Origin: Alphaproteobacteria bacterium MarineAlpha5_Bin12
GTDB lineage: Bacteria; Pseudomonadota; Alphaproteobacteria; HIMB59; GCA-002718135
NCBI GenBank assembly: GCA_002937855.1
Contig: PTKS01000012.1
Span: forward strand, 1-37,278
Length of the DNA stretch: 37,278 nucleotides
Direction: 5' to 3'
Positions 1 through 6,870 of the stretch are shown here, piece after piece. The translations under genes and the position numbers were made by a program. The first letter of the stretch is position 1; every line of letters begins with the position of its first letter. The notes below the pieces were generated by a model, which saw nothing but the letters and a program-made list of their open reading frames with translations, was not told where the DNA came from and searched no databases.

Positions 1-183
1 ATGGAATGGGCACGAGGATTTGCAAGTGGAAATAACGTATTCAACTCAGATGAAAATGGAGATATCTATGATATGCCGGATATGCGTATCTTAGCCATTG
101 AATTCAATGACTATTGTAATCAAAATCCTAGTGAACCATTTTTTTATGCCGTAAGAAAAAAATTATCAAAATATAAAAAATAA
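1..183 (+). CDS. 3' end of a small conserved protein (Rap1A/HdeA-like pattern), truncated by window start
   Basis: The reading frame is open from base 1 and ends at TAA 181-183, giving 60 residues. The ATG at base 1 is probably an internal methionine. The pattern W-x2-GF-x-SG near the start (WARGFASG), followed about 30 residues later by a Tyr-Cys-x-x-Asn-Pro segment (YCNQNPSEPFF) and a short Ala/Val helix, resembles small periplasmic HdeA/Rap1a-like proteins, in which this is the C-terminal half. The expected signal peptide and first cysteine would lie upstream of the window. The family call comes from motif memory only. No function is assigned. Confidence 0.55.
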   Translation: MEWARGFASGNNVFNSDENGDIYDMPDMRILAIEFNDYCNQNPSEPFFYAVRKKLSKYKK

Positions 184-195
184 AAGAATATAAGT

Positions 196-215
196 TAGTC
201 ACACAATAGTCACAC
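196..215. repeat. Short direct repeat, two copies of a 9-mer
   Basis: The 9-mer tagtcacac occurs at 196-204 and again at 207-215, two bases apart, just after the stop codon at 183. It could be a protein-binding site or a chance duplication. Nothing nearby on the plus strand starts here, and I see no integrase in the window. Confidence 0.35.
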
Positions 216-282
216 TCAGATCAAATTTTTTTATTTTATTGATATAAAAAAGCCAAGTTTTCTGTTAGTTTGGTTCACGCAC

Positions 283-301
283 CGGGCAACAGAACGCCCC
301 A
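283..301 (+). repeat. GC-rich intergenic repeat, copy 1
   Basis: The 19-mer cgggcaacagaacgcccca is present here and is repeated exactly at 1307-1325. It can fold as GGGC/GCCC around the loop AACAGAAC. It is preceded by GGT-TCACGC-ACC (275-286 or so), which could form a second tiny stem, and is followed by an AT-rich tail. It stands out against the surrounding A/T and lies between a plus-strand gene end and the 3' end of a minus-strand gene, so it is not tied to a start codon here. Confidence 0.7.
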
Positions 302-364
302 TTTATTTAAATTCCCTTTTTTTCTTTTAAAAAAATTAAACATAATTTAATTTAGTGAATTTCA

Positions 365-742
365 TCATTGGGAATAATTACAATCTATAATCAAACCTTT
401 TACAACTTTCTTCATTAAGAGTTCTTTTACCTCCTCAATTTTTTCAAATCTTTTTATAGAAGTATAACGACCAGTTTTTAAATTATTATACCAACTAAAG
501 TTTTGAATATAAATTTCCCAGTATTTAAATTTTACATCATATCTAATATTATATGTATTGTTATTAATTCTAACTTTGTAATCATTATAATCAACTACAA
601 ATATAGACCTTAATAAATCATTAATTTTAAAATTATCGTAAGTTTCTTGAACAAGAGATTTTAATTCTAAAAAATAATATTTTAATTGATCTTCTTTATA
701 TTTTTTTGAATTAAAACTTTTTAGAACAAATATTTTTTTCAT
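365..742 (-). CDS. Hypothetical protein, 125 aa
   Basis: The frame begins with ATG at 742 (MKKIFVLKSF) and runs 125 residues to the stop. There is no signal peptide or membrane segment. The sequence is rich in Lys, Asn and Tyr, with a long charged helix near residues 15-40 and a C-terminal helix around 100-118. I recognise no family. It is flanked by the intergenic repeat downstream and by a small secreted protein upstream on the same strand (gap about 88 bases). Such short lineage-specific frames are common in hypervariable parts of streamlined marine genomes. That it is a real gene is inferred from length and the start only. Confidence 0.5.
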   Translation of the reverse strand: MKKIFVLKSFNSKKYKEDQLKYYFLELKSLVQETYDNFKINDLLRSIFVVDYNDYKVRINNNTYNIRYDVKFKYWEIYIQNFSWYNNLKTGRYTSIKRFEKIEEVKELLMKKVVKGLIIDCNYSQ

Positions 743-830
743 AAGTTAAAATTACCCCATTAAAGACAATTATGCCACTTTGAAATCTCCCTATTTGTAT
801 AGTTGCACACACTCTGAAGTCGCAAAATCA

Positions 831-1118
831 TCAATTAAGAGAATTAATTTCACAATTTGCATAATTACGAGCAGAATCTACATAGTTTTGTAAATCCATA
901 ATATATCTTTCAACTTCATAATTGTAATTTCTAATACTATTATTGTATGAGCTTATCTCCCATTCGTCACAAGTATGTGTATTATTCCATTCATTTACAC
1001 ACCATGGCACTGAAGGTTTACTTGGTTTATAATATGGAGGCGAAGGTGCTGAACACCAACTATAAACAGAACTTGGTATTAAAATAAAAATAAAAAAATA
1101 CATAAATAACTTTTTCAT
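831..1118 (-). CDS. Small secreted Cys/Pro-containing protein, 95 aa
   Basis: The protein starts MKKLF and has a hydrophobic stretch at residues 4-16 followed by small residues (SSVYS), a typical signal peptide cleaved near residue 20. The mature part has four cysteines (near residues 22, 40, 50 and 89), a Pro-rich segment around 24-38, a Trp pair, and a C-terminal helical segment with many Asn, Tyr and Glu (YNYEVERYIMDLQNYVDSA). The Cys arrangement suggests disulfides and a periplasmic location. I recall similar small proteins in SAR11-type genomes but no function for them. It lies tandem with the unknown gene at 365-742 and may share its transcript. Confidence 0.6.
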   Translation of the reverse strand: MKKLFMYFFIFILIPSSVYSWCSAPSPPYYKPSKPSVPWCVNEWNNTHTCDEWEISSYNNSIRNYNYEVERYIMDLQNYVDSARNYANCEINSLN

Positions 1119-1306
1119 AATTTTAACTAAAAAATCCTTTTTTAATTTTTATTACTTTTCTAATGTTTTTATCATTATCTGTTAAATTCATACAATTAAA
1201 CTAACACAATTGAAGAATTCTAAATACAAAAAATCAAAAAATAGACACTAATTACTATGAACTGCCTTTCAAAAATTATTGTTTTATAATATATTACGAT
1301 TTGGGA

Positions 1307-1325
1307 CGGGCAACAGAACGCCCCA
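1307..1325 (+). repeat. GC-rich intergenic repeat, copy 2
   Basis: This is an exact copy of the 19-mer at 283-301. Here it ends about 34 bases before the chosen start codon at 1360, so it would fall in the 5' leader of that gene. The tail after CCCCAT (ttttagaatt at 1331-1340) resembles the tail of copy 3 (tttagaatt), so the conserved unit is probably about 35 bases rather than 19. Confidence 0.7.
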
Positions 1326-1359
1326 TAACTTTTTAGAATTAAAAAGAAAGGATAGAACT

Positions 1360-1656
1360 ATGGAAAAAGGAATGCTTGTATTGGCAAAATTTAAATCGGG
1401 AGAAGGAACGTTTGAAAAATTCATGGGATGGATGCAATCTGATGAAGGAATGGGTGTGAGAAAAAGTATCGCTCATGTTGAAAAAACAGTTCCTGCAATA
1501 GCGCCAGATAAAAGTTATATTATGTTTAAACTCTCAGTCCATAACGAAGAAGGTTTGAAAGAATTGTCTTCAGGTAATAATCCGATAGCAAAACCTATTT
1601 GGGATGAATGCATTGAAAGTATTCAATTGTGGGAAATAAATCCAGTTAATATTTAA
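1360..1656 (+). CDS. Conserved hypothetical protein, 98 aa
   Basis: I chose the ATG at 1360 because a purine-rich ribosome-binding site (AAAGAAAGGA, 1343-1352) sits 8 bases upstream. An in-frame start at 1279 would force translation through the intergenic repeat, giving a low-complexity leader. The 98-residue product (MEKGMLVLAKF...) looks like a small alpha/beta protein: an initial strand, an amphipathic helix with FEKFMGWMQSDEG, further strands (SYIMFKLSVHN) and a closing helix with IWDECIESIQLWEI. It resembles dimeric ferredoxin-like (DUF1330/ABM-type) small proteins in layout only; no family is recognised with certainty. There is no signal peptide, so it is probably cytosolic. Confidence 0.6.
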   Translation: MEKGMLVLAKFKSGEGTFEKFMGWMQSDEGMGVRKSIAHVEKTVPAIAPDKSYIMFKLSVHNEEGLKELSSGNNPIAKPIWDECIESIQLWEINPVNI

Positions 1657-1678
1657 TTTTTAAATCTAACTTAAAAGA

Positions 1679-1710
1679 GTCTGTGTGCCAGACAACTGAA
1701 CGGCCCCATT
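1679..1710 (+). repeat. GC-rich intergenic repeat, diverged copy 3 with extra hairpin
   Basis: The core caactgaacggccccat matches the other two copies with a few changes (consensus CAACWGAACGSCCCCAT). It is preceded by a perfect 5-bp hairpin GTCTG-TGTGC-CAGAC at 1679-1693. This copy is downstream of the gene ending at 1656 and upstream of the 3' end of the minus-strand cupredoxin gene. Terminator action is possible but there is no clear T-run. Confidence 0.55.
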
Positions 1711-1744
1711 ATTTAGAATTTACTATGGACTAATCAGTATATTT

Positions 1745-2242
1745 TTAATTAATATTGATTTTAGCAAACATGCTGCTTTCATAATGACCAGGAACATTAC
1801 AAGCAGCTTCTAGGTTAATTTCGGTATTAAATTTCCATATGATTTCACCACTATGATTTGGCTCTAACAACACACTGTTGGAATGCGAATGAGCCATAGA
1901 ATGATCAGTTTTTGCGATTTCTTTCATTTTTTCGTAGTCAATTTTATCCCCTAACAAAATTTCATTTTCAACCATTTTCATCATTTCTGGTTGATGATTT
2001 AAATGCATTTGTTTTGTTGCTATATTAAATTCATGAACAAGTGAGCCAAAATTTTGAATTAAAAATTTAATCGTTTCACCCTTTTTTATATTTATTTCAT
2101 TTGGTGCAAAATAATTATCATACATTTGTATTTCAATAACCCTGTCTACCTCAGAAGGTGCTCCCTTTTCACCTATATGATTCATAGAGGCTGAAAATGC
2201 AAAATTAGGAACAAAAAAAAGTAAAACAATAAAAATTTTCAT
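1745..2242 (-). CDS. Periplasmic cupredoxin (type-1 copper protein), 165 aa
   Basis: A signal peptide is visible (residues 1-18, MKIFIVLLFF...AFSAS). The rest is a cupredoxin fold: a strand with PNEINIKKGETIKFLIQN, then the first ligand His70 in SLVHEFN, and near the C-terminus the classic Cys-x4-His-x4-Met loop (C148, H153, M158). All four type-1 copper ligands are therefore present. Between His70 and the C-terminal loop is an insert rich in Met and His (residues 77-122, including HLNHQPEMMKM and HSMAHSHS), which could bind extra copper. The role could be electron transfer or periplasmic copper handling. Neighbours do not decide this: the next genes are an unrelated ATP-grasp and a small unknown. 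The family call is solid; the function is inferred. Confidence 0.85.
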   Translation of the reverse strand: MKIFIVLLFFVPNFAFSASMNHIGEKGAPSEVDRVIEIQMYDNYFAPNEINIKKGETIKFLIQNFGSLVHEFNIATKQMHLNHQPEMMKMVENEILLGDKIDYEKMKEIAKTDHSMAHSHSNSVLLEPNHSGEIIWKFNTEINLEAACNVPGHYESSMFAKININ

Positions 2243-2554
2243 AGAATTCTAGTTTTTATCTAGTTTATAATTTAAGCATTTCAATACAAAATCCAGCAAT
2301 AAAACGTCTAATTTAATCTCAATACACCTCAAATCTGTGAATTGTATTATTATAATAAAAAATATTATTTACTTTATTTATGATTTTATATAAAAAAGCT
2401 CTGTGTCTGGAAAAATATTAAATATTGCAATTAAAAGTAAAAATGGCAGTTGTACTGCATGTTCTTATTGTTTTTGCAATAATTGTATTTGTTGTCTTTA
2501 ATCCAGACCTTCAATTAATCAATAAAATATAATGGAGGTTAAGTCAGGTGCTGA
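2243..2554. other. Intergenic region between divergent genes, with one possible tiny ORF
   Basis: These 312 bases separate the minus-strand cupredoxin start from the plus-strand ATP-grasp start. The region is very AT-rich and must hold both promoters. The only coding signal I see is the 29-codon frame at 2443-2532, listed separately. A short string at 2398-2413 (agctctgtgtctgg) loosely resembles the hairpin of intergenic repeat copy 3, but the match is too weak to call. Confidence 0.5.
2443..2532 (+). CDS. Possible 29-aa single-span membrane peptide
   Basis: ATG 2443 to TAA 2530-2532 encodes 29 residues of which about 18 form one hydrophobic segment (VVLHVLIVFAIIVFVVF), ending in a short polar tail NPDLQLINKI. 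The upstream sequence (ttaaaagtaaaa) is only a weak ribosome-binding site. The stop lies 22 bases before the start of the ATP-grasp gene, so the two could be cotranscribed. A random AT-rich stretch could give such a frame, so confidence is low. Confidence 0.3.
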   Translation: MAVVLHVLIVFAIIVFVVFNPDLQLINKI

Positions 2555-3502
2555 ATGCATTCTGTAGAATATATAATGAAAAAAATATTTATTATTCATG
2601 AAAACGAGGAATGGGTAGATCCTCTTGAAAAAGAATTAAAAATTATTGATGCTCCCTATGAAAAATGGCATATGAATTCAAAAACTATTGATATGTCAAT
2701 TGCTCCACCTTTAGGGGTATTTTATAATAGAATGAGTGCCTCCTCTCATACTAGAGGTCACCGTTATGCGCCAGAATACACTGCAACAGTTTTAGATTGG
2801 CTAGAATATCATAATAGAAGAGTCATTAATAATTCTAAAGCATTAAATTTAGAATTATCTAAAAGTTTGCAATATAAAGAACTAAAAAAAGAAGGAATTA
2901 AAGTTCCAGAAACAATTTTTGCCAAAGGCAAAGAACAAATTATCAATCTGGGAAAAAATTTTCGACTACCCTTTTTGATTAAACATAATAGAGCAGGAAA
3001 GGGATTGGGAATAAAGCTTTTTAAAGAATATAAAAGTTTTGAAGAAAGTATTCTTAATGACGAATTTATTGAATCTGTAGACGGAATAACTCTTATACAA
3101 GAGTATATTAAGTCAAAAACAAAAACAATCATTAGAACAGAATTTATCGATTCTGAATTTCTTTATGCAGTCCAAGTTGACACAAGTGGAGGGTTTGAAT
3201 TATGCCCTGCAGATACATGTAATTTAAAAGAAGAATATTGTCCAGGTAATGCAACGGGAAATAAATTCATGATTTTAGAAAACTTTAACAATCCAATTAT
3301 AAAAAAATATATAAAATTATTAAAAAATAATGATATTGAAATTGCAGGAATAGAATTTATAGAAGATGAAAATGGTCAAATTTTTACATATGATATAAAC
3401 ACAAATACCAACTACAATTCAATAGCGGAAAGTTTAATTGATTTAAAAGGAATGAGAACTATTTCTAGTTTTTTATTTAAAGAATTAAGTAAAATATCCT
3501 AA
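2555..3502 (+). CDS. ATP-grasp (RimK/glutathione-synthetase-like) ligase, 315 aa
   Basis: The middle and C-terminal parts show an ATP-grasp fold: a strand with the ATP-binding lysine (PFLIKHNRAGKGLG, Lys144 and the glycine-rich loop 147-152), the hinge segment LIQEYI (about 180-185), and metal-binding residues in GIEFIED (Glu267) and the terminal DINTN (Asp280, Asn282). The N-terminal 100 residues form the pre-ATP-grasp domain with FYNRMSASSHTRGH. This is the RimK-related group that joins a carboxylate to an amine using ATP; the substrate is unknown. Start: ATG 2555 has AGGTG 8 bases upstream; ATG 2576 (MKKIFIIHE) is a possible alternative without a clear site. It is convergent with the oxidoreductase that follows. 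Confidence 0.75.
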   Translation: MHSVEYIMKKIFIIHENEEWVDPLEKELKIIDAPYEKWHMNSKTIDMSIAPPLGVFYNRMSASSHTRGHRYAPEYTATVLDWLEYHNRRVINNSKALNLELSKSLQYKELKKEGIKVPETIFAKGKEQIINLGKNFRLPFLIKHNRAGKGLGIKLFKEYKSFEESILNDEFIESVDGITLIQEYIKSKTKTIIRTEFIDSEFLYAVQVDTSGGFELCPADTCNLKEEYCPGNATGNKFMILENFNNPIIKKYIKLLKNNDIEIAGIEFIEDENGQIFTYDINTNTNYNSIAESLIDLKGMRTISSFLFKELSKIS

Positions 3503-3530
3503 ATCATTTATATGAATATTAACAAATAAA

Positions 3531-4538
3531 TTATTTTTCGGATAGACCGGTTTCAATCACCACTTTGCCATGCTTAGTGCGAGGCTGCCTAAGATATTCC
3601 CATGCTTCTCTGTACTCTTCCATTGGATAGACACGATCGATATTTGGTACGAGCTTCTTATCTTCAAGTGCTTTATAAACAAAAGTAGTGCCTTTGGCCT
3701 GCATCTCAGGATTTTCGACATAGTTAAAGAGGGAGTATGGATGGAAGGTAGCATTTGCTTGAAACATATCTACAATAGGCAGTTGAGGAAAAACTCCATC
3801 TAGAGTACCATAAAAAAAGATGGTTGCATCGCGAGCGAGTGCAGGGCTGTACTGGGAAATCATACCTGCACCGACAGGATCAAAAGCAGCATCAATACCA
3901 TGACCATCAGTCATCTTACGTAAAGTCGCTGCCATATCATCGCTACCTGATACGATGACATTTGATGCGCCAGATTTAATAAGATAATCACGGTTTTCTT
4001 CATACCGCGTTGTAGCAATCATATTAGCACCAAAAAGGGCTCCGATGTTTAGTGCAGCATTACCAGCAGTACTAGTGCCTGCGGTTGCAAGAATGTGTTT
4101 ACCAGGTGCTGCCTTACTCAACTCTACTAAAGGGTAATAGGCTGTCATGAATTGCATCCACACTGAGGCGCTTTCTGGAGCTGACAAATTCTTTGGGGCA
4201 GGTGTAACATAACGAGCATCTATCGTGACATAATCAGCACTGGCTCCTTTATTGTAATAGAAATAAGGTAACGTGCAATAGCGAGCGCCTAGTTCAATCT
4301 CATCAACACCCTCGCCAATTTCATCAACAATTCCCGCTGCCTCCATTCCTATCCGAGCTGGAAAACTTTTGAAACTGAAAGAATAGCGGTCAAGCATCAA
4401 ATCCATATCGCCCCAATTCAGTGCAAATGCCTCAATCCGCAGACGAATCTCACCGGGTCCTGCTTTTTGCGGTTTACATTGCTGCAGGACCAGCCCTTTG
4501 TACCCTGAATAGTTATTGATTACCCATTCTCTTGCCAT
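3531..4538 (-). CDS. MDR-family NAD(P)H-dependent oxidoreductase (quinone oxidoreductase-like), 335 aa
   Basis: This is a full-length medium-chain dehydrogenase/reductase. The N-terminal GroES-like domain carries LRIEAFALNWGDMDLML and PARIGMEAAGIVDEIGEGV. The Rossmann domain has AGTSTAGNAALNIGALFGA, then ASNVIVSG and DAAFDPVGAG. The cysteine and histidine zinc ligands of classical alcohol dehydrogenases are not seen, so it belongs with zinc-independent quinone or enoyl reductase-like members. Base use is unlike its neighbours: the 60 bases 3541-3600 are about 48% G+C by hand count, against about 25% for 3361-3420 in the preceding gene. This suggests recent acquisition. The substrate is unknown, and the flanking genes run in the other direction and give no clue. 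Confidence 0.85.
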   Translation of the reverse strand: MAREWVINNYSGYKGLVLQQCKPQKAGPGEIRLRIEAFALNWGDMDLMLDRYSFSFKSFPARIGMEAAGIVDEIGEGVDEIELGARYCTLPYFYYNKGASADYVTIDARYVTPAPKNLSAPESASVWMQFMTAYYPLVELSKAAPGKHILATAGTSTAGNAALNIGALFGANMIATTRYEENRDYLIKSGASNVIVSGSDDMAATLRKMTDGHGIDAAFDPVGAGMISQYSPALARDATIFFYGTLDGVFPQLPIVDMFQANATFHPYSLFNYVENPEMQAKGTTFVYKALEDKKLVPNIDRVYPMEEYREAWEYLRQPRTKHGKVVIETGLSEK

Positions 4539-4625
4539 AATTAGTAATAATTTTATTAATTTTTCTGGGATTCGGATATATATTTTTTTGATGAAATTTT
4601 TTTCTCCTCTTATAAAATAAACAAT

Positions 4626-5264
4626 ATGATAGAAAAAAAAATAAAATTAAATGATGCCTATGCATTAAAAACACCTGAAGATTCTATTAAGCTATATAAA
4701 AAATGGGCACAAACTTATGATTCGGATTTTGCTTTGGATTCTAGTTATCAATCCCCAAAAAAAATTAGTAGTTTTTTTGAAAAATATTCAAAAAATACTG
4801 ATACGCCAATACTTGATGTTGGTGCAGGGACTGGTTTAGTTGGAGAGTTATTGAATGTTAAAGGAAAAAAAGAAATTATTGGCATAGATATATCTTCAGA
4901 AATGCTCGATCAAGCAAAACTAAAAGATTGTTATGCTTCATTGATAGAAGCAGATATTACAAGAAAAATTCCTTTAAAAAATAATTCTATTGGTGCAGTT
5001 GTAAGCGCGGGAACATTTACTCATGGACATGTTGGGCCTGAAGCATTTGATGAACTTTTACGTATTACAAAACCCGGAGGATTATTCGTTTTATCAATTA
5101 ATTCAAAGGTATTTATTAAAGGAGGTTTTCAAGAAAAATTTTTAAAGATTAAAGATAAGATTTCTTCTCCTTTATTTAAAGAATTTAATGCCCATGCTAA
5201 ACACCAAAAAGAAAGATATAACGAAGTAAGGATAATTGCTTCTATATTTCGTAAAAAAAAATAA
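4626..5264 (+). CDS. Class I SAM-dependent methyltransferase, 212 aa
   Basis: Motif I is clear: ILDVGAGTGLVGELL (about residues 59-73), followed by IIGIDISSEMLDQAK, the acidic end of strand 2, then EADITRKIPLKNNSIGAVVSAGTF for motifs II/III and LLRITKPGGLFVLSIN for the post-motif strand. The N-terminus (YKKWAQTYDSDF) is typical of small-molecule methyltransferases near the METTL27/UbiE type. The substrate is unknown. It is a lone plus-strand gene with weak ribosome-binding sequence and is convergent with the end of the glp operon. Confidence 0.8.
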   Translation: MIEKKIKLNDAYALKTPEDSIKLYKKWAQTYDSDFALDSSYQSPKKISSFFEKYSKNTDTPILDVGAGTGLVGELLNVKGKKEIIGIDISSEMLDQAKLKDCYASLIEADITRKIPLKNNSIGAVVSAGTFTHGHVGPEAFDELLRITKPGGLFVLSINSKVFIKGGFQEKFLKIKDKISSPLFKEFNAHAKHQKERYNEVRIIASIFRKKK

Positions 5265-5286
5265 TAAACTATAATATTTTAATAAG

Positions 5287-5628
5287 CTATAGTCCTTTTA
5301 TTACCTCATTAGATATTGAGGTTGCTCCTGTTTCAGTAGAAATGATTTTTCCTTTTTTTATTACATGCACTGATAGACAAGCTTCAGAAGTATCGCCACT
5401 TAAATATGTTATAAAAGCATGATCAATTCCAATTTCATCATTTTCATATATAATTCGATGATTATAATTTGTAAAAGAATTGCCCATACAAAGCTTAATT
5501 ATCTCTGATTTATTTGAAGTATTATTATTTTGGTGCGATATAAATTTATAATCTTCATGTAAAACTTCATTAAGATCAGTCTCAATTTTATTATTAATAC
5601 CATTTAAAAATTTTTCCATTAATGTCAT
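5287..5628 (-). CDS. NTF2-like (SnoaL-type) small protein, last gene of the glp operon
   Basis: The 113-residue protein has the layout of an NTF2/SnoaL-like cone: an N-terminal helix pair (MEKFLNGINNKIETDLNEVLHEDYKFISHQ), a helix with KSEIIKLCMG, and then antiparallel strands (NHRIIYENDEIGIDHAFITYLSG and EACLSVHVIKKGKII). It starts 9 bases after the stop of glpC, so it is very likely cotranscribed with the glycerol-3-phosphate genes. Members of this fold are small enzymes or ligand-binding proteins. The fold call is from pattern only, and a role in the pathway is inferred from position alone. Confidence 0.55.
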   Translation of the reverse strand: MTLMEKFLNGINNKIETDLNEVLHEDYKFISHQNNNTSNKSEIIKLCMGNSFTNYNHRIIYENDEIGIDHAFITYLSGDTSEACLSVHVIKKGKIISTETGATSISNEVIKGL

Positions 5629-5637
5629 TTTTTCAAT

Positions 5638-6870
5638 CTAATAATTATTTAAAGAAGTTAATATGAGTTGAATTGGATGAATTGTTTTTATTTTTGTGGA
5701 TTTTTGAATATTCCATCTGCATGTTTCACTATCACATATTACTAAGTCAGGCTTTTCACTTCTTATTTGTTCGACAAGATTTTTTTTGATTGAATTTGAT
5801 ATATAACTTTTTTCTTTACTATAGCCATAAGTACCGCCAATACCGCAACAATCTGCTTCGGACAAAACCACTTTTAATCCTGGAATTAATCTCATAATTT
5901 CAAAAGCTGGTAAGCCCATAGAATGGGATTTTAATTGACATGGTCCATGATAAAAAACTTTTTTAAGATTAAGAGAATTCAAGTTTTTTGACAAAAAATC
6001 AAAATGCGTTTCCAACAAATACTCACATATATCTTTAATAGATCTTGAAACGTTTAAGGAATCTTGATCAACAAAATCGAGATACTCGGAATATTTTTTT
6101 CTTAAAGTTAAACTACAGCTTGTAGAAGTAGAAACTATGTTTCTAACATTATTTAATTTTTTTTTCAAATTCACAATAGTTTTTCTAGATCTATCTTTTG
6201 CTTTATCAAATTCACCAGAAGATAGCATTGGAAGTGAGCAACACAAACCTGTTTCTGTAATCACATTATATCCCAAAATATCTAAAACTTTTAAAGCAGA
6301 AATTCCAACTTCATAATCATAATGATCTACTGAACAACCTGAAAAATAAAAAATATTTGTTCTGTCTTCATTAAAATTTATTGCATTAACAAATTTTTTA
6401 AATTTTCTACCAGTAAATTTTGGCATAGGGGCATTTCTATCTAAGCCTAGTAATTTTTCAGCAATAAATCTAAAAATATAAGAATGGAGAATAAAATTAG
6501 ATAAAAAAGGAATATAGTTACCAATTGTTCCAACAGTATCAGGCCTATTTAATATTTTCTGTAAGAAAGATATTTTTTTATTACTTTTTTTGAGGTTAGA
6601 TTTTGCAAGAGTTATTATATCAGTTATAGCCACTCCATTCGGACAGACGCTTGTACATATTCCACATCCATTACACAGATCTGGTGATAATTCTTCAAGA
6701 GATTCTATCATTCTAAATCTCTGTGTTTGTGGTCCAGTAAATTTTGGTCCAGGAAATTCTTTTGTTACATTAGCAACAGGACAAAAAGAGTGGCAAATAC
6801 CACACTTAGTACAGTTATCCATAGTTTCCAATATTTCTTTAGAACTTGAGACTGCTAAGTTATTGTTCAT
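5638..6870 (-). CDS. glpC: Anaerobic-type glycerol-3-phosphate dehydrogenase subunit C (Fe-S protein)
   Basis: The N-terminus carries two [4Fe-4S] motifs of ferredoxin type: C20-x2-C23-x2-C26-x3-C30 (CTKCGICHSFCP) and C66-x2-C69-x2-C72-x3-C76 (CNGCGICTSVCP). The C-terminal half holds two cysteine-rich CCG domains, one with ETGLCCSLPMLSSG and one with DCCGIGGTYG. This is the GlpC architecture at normal length (410 aa). In the GlpABC complex it takes electrons from the GlpAB flavoprotein and passes them to quinones at the inner membrane. Its ATG overlaps the kinase stop by one base (TAATG), which indicates translational coupling. The flanking glpA, glpB and kinase genes support the call. Confidence 0.9.
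   Translation of the reverse strand: MNNNLAVSSSKEILETMDNCTKCGICHSFCPVANVTKEFPGPKFTGPQTQRFRMIESLEELSPDLCNGCGICTSVCPNGVAITDIITLAKSNLKKSNKKISFLQKILNRPDTVGTIGNYIPFLSNFILHSYIFRFIAEKLLGLDRNAPMPKFTGRKFKKFVNAINFNEDRTNIFYFSGCSVDHYDYEVGISALKVLDILGYNVITETGLCCSLPMLSSGEFDKAKDRSRKTIVNLKKKLNNVRNIVSTSTSCSLTLRKKYSEYLDFVDQDSLNVSRSIKDICEYLLETHFDFLSKNLNSLNLKKVFYHGPCQLKSHSMGLPAFEIMRLIPGLKVVLSEADCCGIGGTYGYSKEKSYISNSIKKNLVEQIRSEKPDLVICDSETCRWNIQKSTKIKTIHPIQLILTSLNNY

Noticed and set aside
183..364. tRNA or tmRNA-like element at the first repeat
   Set aside because: GGTTC and a short stem are present, but no acceptor stem, D-arm or anticodon arm can be drawn around them.
1279..1359. Longer version of the 98-residue gene starting at ATG 1279
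   Set aside because: The extra 27 codons run through the intergenic repeat, and the only good ribosome-binding site is just before ATG 1360.
2809..3132. Minus-strand frame of 107 codons inside the ATP-grasp gene
   Set aside because: It lies wholly opposite a well-supported gene, has no family pattern and is a mirror of its codon use.
5264..5290. Weak inverted repeat actata/tatagt as shared terminator of the convergent methyltransferase and NTF2-like genes
   Set aside because: Only six A/T-rich pairs around a 14-base loop; too weak to call.
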